A stretch of DNA of 43,063 nt from an uncultured bacterium (GTDB lineage: Bacteria; Bipolaricaulota; Bipolaricaulia; UBA7950; UBA9294): positions 1-43,063 of the forward strand of contig CAIOGO010000020.1 in assembly GCA_903857865.1 (NCBI GenBank), written 5' to 3'. Below are positions 38,835 to 43,063 of this stretch, piece by piece. The translations under genes and the position numbers were made by a program. Numbering within the stretch: position 1 is the first letter of the stretch; each line of letters opens with the position of its first letter. The notes under the pieces are model-generated. The model saw only the letters and a list, made by a program, of their open reading frames with translations, ran no database searches and was not told where the DNA came from.

Positions 38835-38871
38835 GCCTCGAAAAGGCAGAGCGCCCTCCGGGAGGGCGCTC
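38835..38871 (-). terminator. Terminator of tRNA-Thr
   Basis: On the minus strand GAGCGCCCT and AGGGCGCTC (38871-38849) form a 9-bp stem with a CCCGG loop. TGCCTTTTC follows. It lies 11 nt beyond the tRNA 3' end. The remainder of the 335-nt gap 38547-38881 shows nothing I can name. Confidence 0.7.
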
Positions 38872-38881
38872 GAATCTATCG

Positions 38882-38957
38882 TGGAGCCGGCGACAGGAAT
38901 CGAACCTGTGACCCACGGTTTACGAAACCGTAGCTCTACCGGCTGAGCTACGCCGGC
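38882..38957 (-). tRNA. tRNA-Thr (anticodon CGT)
   Basis: The minus strand reads GCCGGCG as the acceptor 5' arm, TAGCTCAGCCGGTAGAGCTA for the D arm, and the stem ACGGT/ACCGT with loop TTCGTAA, giving anticodon CGT. The T arm is ACAGG TTCGATT CCTGT, followed by CGCCGGC-T-CCA. All stems pair fully and CCA is encoded. It decodes ACG threonine codons. Confidence 0.97.
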
Positions 38958-38970
38958 GATACAATGGCGC

Positions 38971-38999
38971 AGTATAGCTTGGGGTCTCGGGATCTGCAA
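38971..38999 (-). promoter_or_regulatory. tRNA-Thr promoter
   Basis: On the minus strand TTGCAG (38999-38994), 17 nt and TATACT (38976-38971) end 14 nt before the mature tRNA 5' end. A short leader is thus removed by RNase P. Confidence 0.7.
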
Positions 39000-39010
39000 C
39001 CGGAGGGCTG

Positions 39011-40609
39011 ATGGACGGTCTAGCGATTGCCGCTTCGCTCGTTGAGATCCGTCGCGCGGCCGAAGGCGGGCTGGTGCGGACGGTTCACGAGCCGCGCCCG
39101 GGGTTCTTCTTGTTCGGCGTTTACGGAGCCGGCAACTGCACGCTTCTCGTGTGCCCCCGCGAGGCGGCGATCCGTTTCACGAGCCTCTCCTTTCGCAACC
39201 CGGAGAGGCCGAGCAGCTTCGTGATGCAGGTGCGCAAGCATGTGCGCGGCGCGCGCATCCGCACCATTCGCCAGAGCGGCTGGGAACGCACGGTGTTCAT
39301 GGACGTCGTCCACAGCGAAGGCGGCGAACGCCACGAGGCGACGCTCGTGGCAGAGCTCACCGGACTTCGAGGGAACCTCCTCCTCATCGAAGGCGGGATC
39401 GTGATCGGGTCCCTGCGCCGGGATCCGCGCAATCCGATAGGACAGTCCTACACGCCTGTCACGGCACAGGAGAAGGAGGATCCGCGTTCCGTATCGGTCG
39501 AGACGCTCGCGGGGATCCTGTCTCTCGACGGCACGGCCCGTGCGCTCGCGGGCAACCTTCACGGAGTGGGTCGGCAGACGGCCGAAGACCTGCTCACTCT
39601 GGCCTCCGGGTCGTGCAGCGGCGCGCCATCGCCAGCTCGCGTAGCCGAGGCGCTCCGAACCCTGCTCGCTCACGTCGAGGATCCGAAGCCGCACTTCGAC
39701 GCCGACCTCGGCAGAGCGACGTTCTACGCGCTGCCTGGCCAGGCGATCTCCACGGCCTCTTTCGGCGAGGCGCTCGACCGCTCGGCCCGCGAGCGAGTGG
39801 CCGACGACGCGGTGGGGGAGGATCGCACGGTGCGAGACCGGATTCTGCAGGCCATCGCCCGCGGCACGCGCACCGCGAGATCTCTGCGACAATGGCTGGA
39901 CGCGGCGGAGAACGCGGCCGTGCTGCGTCGCCGCGCGGATTTCCTCATGCTTCACGCGGTCGACCTCGGCCGCGGCACGACGGCGGTCGCGGGCAAGGAC
40001 CTCGTGCGCGACGAGTGGCTGTCGTTCCCGGTTTCGCCACGCATGAACGCCATCGAGAACGCCCAGAATCTCTACAAGAAGGCACGCAAGCTCGACCGCG
40101 GCCGCCCGACGGTGGCCGCGCGTTTACGCCGCATCGAGGCTGATCTCGTCCGACTGCAAGCGGCGTTACAGGATTTGGAGTCCGGTCGCGGCGTCGATGC
40201 CGCCACGGAGGAGCTCGTGGCCCGCCGCTCGAGCCAGAAGGCATCGCCCGCGCCATCCTCCCCGCGGGAGTTTGACGTGGACGGTTACACCGTTCTCGTA
40301 GGGCGAAGCGCGGCGCAGAACGATGAGCTCACTCGTCGGGCAAGGCCATCTGATCTCTGGTTGCACGTGCGCGACGCCTCGGGATCCCACGTCATCGTCT
40401 GCCGCAAGGACCAGTCCGAGACTCCGGCGCACGTCGTTCTCGAGGCGGCACGGCTCGCGGCGCGCTACTCGAAGGCCGATCGCCGGGGCAAGGTCGCCGT
40501 CGTCTGCACGGAGGCGAGACACGTCCGAAAACCGCGCGGGGGCGCTCCAGGCCTGGCAATCGTCACCAACGAGAGTACACTGACGGTTGAACTCGAGGAG
40601 ACGCAATGA
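39011..40609 (+). CDS. rqcH: RqcH/NFACT family protein (ribosome rescue)
   Basis: The 532-residue product has the NFACT-N domain (MDGLAIAASLVEIR at the start, then ELTGLRGNLLLIEGG). A helix-hairpin-helix/coiled-coil middle (ENAQNLYKKARKLDRG, then AARLRRIEADLVRLQAAL) and a C-terminal NFACT-R domain (SDLWLHVRDASGSHVIV) follow. RqcH binds stalled large subunits and adds C-terminal Ala tails with tRNA-Ala. The Asp-Arg pair thought important in the N-domain appears here as Glu-Arg (GWERTVFMD), if aligned correctly. GGAGGG (39002-39007) precedes the ATG. It is divergent from tRNA-Thr and overlaps the next gene. Confidence 0.88.
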   Translation: MDGLAIAASLVEIRRAAEGGLVRTVHEPRPGFFLFGVYGAGNCTLLVCPREAAIRFTSLSFRNPERPSSFVMQVRKHVRGARIRTIRQSGWERTVFMDVVHSEGGERHEATLVAELTGLRGNLLLIEGGIVIGSLRRDPRNPIGQSYTPVTAQEKEDPRSVSVETLAGILSLDGTARALAGNLHGVGRQTAEDLLTLASGSCSGAPSPARVAEALRTLLAHVEDPKPHFDADLGRATFYALPGQAISTASFGEALDRSARERVADDAVGEDRTVRDRILQAIARGTRTARSLRQWLDAAENAAVLRRRADFLMLHAVDLGRGTTAVAGKDLVRDEWLSFPVSPRMNAIENAQNLYKKARKLDRGRPTVAARLRRIEADLVRLQAALQDLESGRGVDAATEELVARRSSQKASPAPSSPREFDVDGYTVLVGRSAAQNDELTRRARPSDLWLHVRDASGSHVIVCRKDQSETPAHVVLEAARLAARYSKADRRGKVAVVCTEARHVRKPRGGAPGLAIVTNESTLTVELEETQ

Positions 40610-41313
40610 CGATCGAGACGATCCTCAGCACCGTGCTGTCGCTCATCGCTGTGTTCATGGCGATCGTGTTCCACGAAGTCGCGCATGGGCTCGTGGCAGC
40701 AAGGTTGGGCGACCCGACCGCCAAGAGCGGCGGCCGCCTGTCGTTGAACCCTCTGGCTCATGTCGATCCCGTCGGAACGATTCTCGTGCCGCTCACTCTC
40801 GCCGTGCTCAGGATCTTCGCACCCCAGACCGTCCTCTTCGGCTGGGCGAAGCCCGTTCCGGTCAATCCGAACTACTTCCGCAACCCGTTCCGTGGCATGT
40901 TGTTCGTTGCCCTCGCCGGCCCCGGCGCGAACCTCGCTCTCGGGGCGGCGGCAGCGATCCTCGGACGGCTGCTGTTCTTCGCCATCCCCGACCTGGGAAT
41001 GACGCTCATCTTGCGCGAAGGACTGGGTGCGAATGCACTTCACGCCGTGTTCTTCGTCCTCGGCATGTTCGTCATTTACTGCGTCATTCTGGCCGCGTTC
41101 AACATGATCCCGATACCGCCCCTCGACGGATCCCGCGTCCTCACGTATTTCCTCCCGCCGAGCGGACGAAAGGCCATGCTTTCCCTCGAGCGATACGGCT
41201 TCATGATCCTCATCGCCATCATCTTCCTCGGGGGCCTCGACTTCGTCTTCACCGGAGTCGCCCCTCTTTGGGGATGGCTTCTCGGGCCGGAGTGGCTGTA
41301 CGCGATGGGGTAG
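40606..41313 (+). CDS. Site-2-protease-like (M50B) membrane metalloprotease
   Basis: The 235-residue membrane protein has HEVAH (H23, E24, H27), the zinc-binding HExxH motif in the first membrane segment. The third zinc ligand Asp is in NMIPIPPLDGSRV. Between them lies GWAKPVPVNPNYFRNP, typical of the short M50B/YwhC-like rhomboid-independent group. There is no PDZ domain. It should cut substrates within the membrane. The start overlaps the rqcH stop (ATGA), so the two are co-translated. Confidence 0.92.
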   Translation: MTIETILSTVLSLIAVFMAIVFHEVAHGLVAARLGDPTAKSGGRLSLNPLAHVDPVGTILVPLTLAVLRIFAPQTVLFGWAKPVPVNPNYFRNPFRGMLFVALAGPGANLALGAAAAILGRLLFFAIPDLGMTLILREGLGANALHAVFFVLGMFVIYCVILAAFNMIPIPPLDGSRVLTYFLPPSGRKAMLSLERYGFMILIAIIFLGGLDFVFTGVAPLWGWLLGPEWLYAMG

Positions 41314-41327
41314 CTAGCGCCGATCTA

Positions 41328-41369
41328 GCGGATGCGGCTGGCGCCGATGCGGATGCGGCTGACGCCGAT
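41328..41369 (+). repeat. 21-bp tandem direct repeat upstream of tig
   Basis: GCGGATGCGGCTGGCGCCGAT (41328-41348, here split as GCGGATGCGG and CTGGCGCCGAT) repeats at 41349-41369 with one change (G to A). A partial third copy (GCTAGCGCCGAT, 41313-41324) precedes it. It lies between the protease stop and the tig promoter. Confidence 0.75.
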
Positions 41370-41384
41370 CCGTACAGCGTTTCC

Positions 41385-41413
41385 TTGCCCCCCGTAGTGC
41401 ACCGGCGTATAAT
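41385..41413 (+). promoter_or_regulatory. Promoter of tig-clpP
   Basis: TTGCCC (41385-41390), 17 nt and a perfect TATAAT (41408-41413) predict a start near 41420. That leaves a 29-nt leader with GGAG (41441-41444) before the tig ATG. Confidence 0.75.
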
Positions 41414-41448
41414 CCCCGATCGAATCAAGGTCCAGAATACGGAGTGGA

Positions 41449-42702
41449 ATGACGAACAACACCCAGTACGAGATCGCAACGCGCGACGACACGGCGGCCA
41501 CCGTGCGGGTCGCGATTCCCCAACAGGATGTCCTTCAGGAGATCGAGTCGGTCTACGCCCAGTACTCGAACGAGCTGAACGTGCCCGGATTCCGCAAGGG
41601 ACGCGTGCCGAAGAGCGTCCTTGAGACTCGGTTCGGGCGAGACGTGTTCGTCCTCGAAGCGAAGGACGAGCTGGAGCGAAAGCATCTTCCCGCCGCGCTC
41701 GAACGGCTCGACCTTCACCCGGTATCCGTCCCGAAAGTGCAGGAGGTCTCCTTCGACCCGGAGGGAGGCTTCGTCTTCCAGGCTTCGTTCGCCGTCCTGC
41801 CCGACGTGAAGCTCCCCCCGTACCGTGGGCTTGAGGTGGCCGTCCCACCGAAGCGCGATGTTTCCGAAGAGGACGTGACTCAGGCGTTGGCCGAGATCCA
41901 GAGTCAATTCGGCACGCTCGCCGAACGCGAGGGCGACACGGTATCCGAGGGGGACATCGTGCGCGTCCGCGAGAAGGGCGAGGAGTGGGACACGCGGGCG
42001 GAGAAGGAGAATCCGGTCACGAGCGCGCTCGTCGGGCGCCGGGTCGGCGACTCCGTCGACATCGACGTGTCTCTTGAGGATGACGCCAAGCACATGAAGG
42101 CGACGGTCGCCGTCGTCGGGTTGCGCCAGGTCGTACTCCCCGCGATTGACGACGAGTTGGCGAAGGACGCCGGGTTTGACACGCTCGCCGCGCTGCGCGA
42201 CGACGTCCGTCGGCGGATGGTCGAAGCACGCGACGAACGTCATCGCCGCGCGATCGAGACGCTGCTCCTCGACACGCTCGTGGAGAAGACGTCGCTTCCC
42301 TTGCCGGAGCCGTTCGTCGTCGAGTTGGTGGACGAAGAGGTCGAGCGAGTCCGATCCGCACTCGAGCGCCCCGGCTCGTCCTTGTCGTTTGCCCGTTACC
42401 TAGAACAGCGAGCGACCACGGAGGAGGACCTTCGCAAGGAGATCCGAGGCTCCGTCGAGCGCCGTCTCCGGCGCGAGCTCGTGCTCGGGAACGTGGCAGA
42501 AGCCGAGGGCGTAGCGATCAGCGACGCCGAGTTGGAGGACATGGCTAAGGCCGACGCGCAGGGAGCGGGAGAGGATGGGCTACGCTTCGTCGCTCGCCTC
42601 AAAGCCGAAGAGCGTTGGGACGACTATCGTTCGGCCAAGGTGACCGAGCGGCTCCTCGGGATCCTCCGGGAGTCCGCCATCATCACGGAGAAGGAGGAGT
42701 AG
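41449..42702 (+). CDS. tig: Trigger factor
   Basis: The 417-residue product is a ribosome-bound chaperone with peptidyl-prolyl isomerase domain. The N-terminal ribosome-docking loop is GFRKGRVPKSVLETRFG (about residues 47-63). An FKBP-type domain follows near 150-240 (REGDTVSEGDIVRVREKG), then the helical C-terminal arms (FVVELVDEEVERVRSAL, LRKEIRGSVERRLRREL). Length and order match bacterial Tig. It has its own TATAAT promoter and lies directly upstream of clpP, the common tig-clpP order. Confidence 0.96.
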   Translation: MTNNTQYEIATRDDTAATVRVAIPQQDVLQEIESVYAQYSNELNVPGFRKGRVPKSVLETRFGRDVFVLEAKDELERKHLPAALERLDLHPVSVPKVQEVSFDPEGGFVFQASFAVLPDVKLPPYRGLEVAVPPKRDVSEEDVTQALAEIQSQFGTLAEREGDTVSEGDIVRVREKGEEWDTRAEKENPVTSALVGRRVGDSVDIDVSLEDDAKHMKATVAVVGLRQVVLPAIDDELAKDAGFDTLAALRDDVRRRMVEARDERHRRAIETLLLDTLVEKTSLPLPEPFVVELVDEEVERVRSALERPGSSLSFARYLEQRATTEEDLRKEIRGSVERRLRRELVLGNVAEAEGVAISDAELEDMAKADAQGAGEDGLRFVARLKAEERWDDYRSAKVTERLLGILRESAIITEKEE

Positions 42703-43063
42703 ATGGTTGCGCAGATTCCGTTTGTCATCGACCACTCCGGGCACGCCGAGCGGACATACGACATCTACTCGCGCCTGCTCGAGGATCGGATCATCTTCCT
42801 GCGCGACGGAATCGACGACGACGTCGCGAATGTCGTCATCGCGCAGATGCTGTTTCTCGCTGCCAAGGACCCGACGAAGGACATTCGCCTCTACATCAAT
42901 TCCCCCGGGGGTTCGGTGACCTCCGGGTTCGCCATCTACGACACCATGCGTTACGTCAAGTGTGATGTCGCGACGATCTGCATCGGCCAGGCCGCGAGCA
43001 TGGCCGCGGTTCTGCTCACCGCAGGGACTGCTGGGAAGCGCTCGGCCTTGCCCAACTCGCGCA
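42703..43063 (+). CDS. clpP: ATP-dependent Clp protease proteolytic subunit (partial)
   Basis: The first 120 residues of ClpP are present. [29 protein letters not shown] and [23 protein letters not shown] match the family, and the catalytic Ser is S99 in [11 protein letters not shown]. The His and Asp of the triad lie beyond the window edge. GAAGGAGGAG upstream serves as ribosome-binding site, and the ATG follows the tig stop by a single base pair of codon space. ClpP forms the tetradecameric peptidase used by ClpX/ClpA/ClpC. Confidence 0.97.
   Translation, partial: MVAQIPFVIDHSGHAERTYDIYSRLLEDRIIFLRDGIDDDVANVVIAQMLFLAAKDPTKDIRLYINSPGGSVTSGFAIYDTMRYVKCDVATICIGQAASMAAVLLTAGTAGKRSALPNSR

Noticed and set aside
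1-43063. CRISPR arrays, rRNA genes or prophage structural genes
   Set aside because: None seen: no regularly spaced direct repeats with unique spacers, no rRNA-like sequence and no phage head, tail or lysis genes.

Overview
The window is 43 kb of high-GC (roughly 60-65%) bacterial chromosome, read from sequence alone. It has Shine-Dalgarno-led genes, sigma70-like TTGAC(G/A)-17-TATAAT promoters, a trigger factor-clpP pair, an RqcH/NFACT protein and a CCA-encoding tRNA. An archaeal-type asparagine synthetase A, two branched-chain-amino-acid-type (Liv) ABC transporters and a fatty-acid/ketone-type catabolic operon suggest a free-living heterotroph from an uncultured lineage. I cannot fix the phylum. 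Bipolaricaulota (Acetothermia) or a similar deep branch is only a guess.

Layout. (1) 1-4.87 kb is an accessory island: the edge of an IS481-type transposase, a decayed REP-associated tyrosine transposase (RAYT) carrying palindromic insertions, four intact toxin-antitoxin pairs (hicAB, brnTA, two mazEF-type), a flavodoxin, a peroxiredoxin, a frameshifted orphan hicB, and a cluster of four hairpins. (2) 4.87-21.3 kb is one long co-directional block. It starts with a tandem TetR-TetR regulator and a promoter carrying two 13-bp palindromes. It continues with thiolase, a DUF35 Zn-ribbon/OB protein, a KASIII-like synthase, three short-chain dehydrogenases, two alpha/beta hydrolases, an enoyl-CoA hydratase, a complete five-gene Liv-type transporter, an FMN reductase-like protein and an acyl-CoA ligase. 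Together they look like uptake, CoA activation, beta-oxidation-like processing and thiolytic (or condensing) steps for an unidentified organic acid. (3) 21.3-27 kb holds single genes and decay: a GNAT gene with an in-frame amber, an aminoglycoside-phosphotransferase-like kinase, an unknown 143-aa protein, a DUF1254/DUF1214 gene broken by a 4-bp duplication, and an HTH-MNT/HEPN toxin-antitoxin pair behind a symmetric operator.

(4) 27-32.1 kb holds a second Liv-type system. Its binding-protein gene faces the permease/ATPase operon across a shared 10-bp terminator hairpin. The binding-protein gene has a structured leader with a nearly leaderless 28-codon ORF containing Leu-Leu-Val-Ile and an intrinsic terminator, so attenuation is plausible. 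(5) 32.3-34.1 kb holds a promoter and a 55-aa Asn/Gln-rich ORF ahead of an asparagine synthetase A-like gene, followed by a threonine synthase C-terminal fragment. (6) 34.4-38.5 kb encodes two large exported repeat proteins, one with three 77-aa Ig/PKD-like repeats and one a 14-WD40 lipoprotein, with a second RAYT 5' remnant between them. (7) 38.9-43.06 kb is conserved housekeeping sequence: tRNA-Thr(CGT), rqcH-like, an M50 protease, tig and the start of clpP.

The most interesting signals are the thiolase-DUF35-KASIII triad whose KASIII member lacks the usual His and Asn, the two candidate leader peptides whose composition matches the downstream gene, the mirror-symmetric operator of the MNT/HEPN pair, and the paired-hairpin elements next to RAYT remnants.
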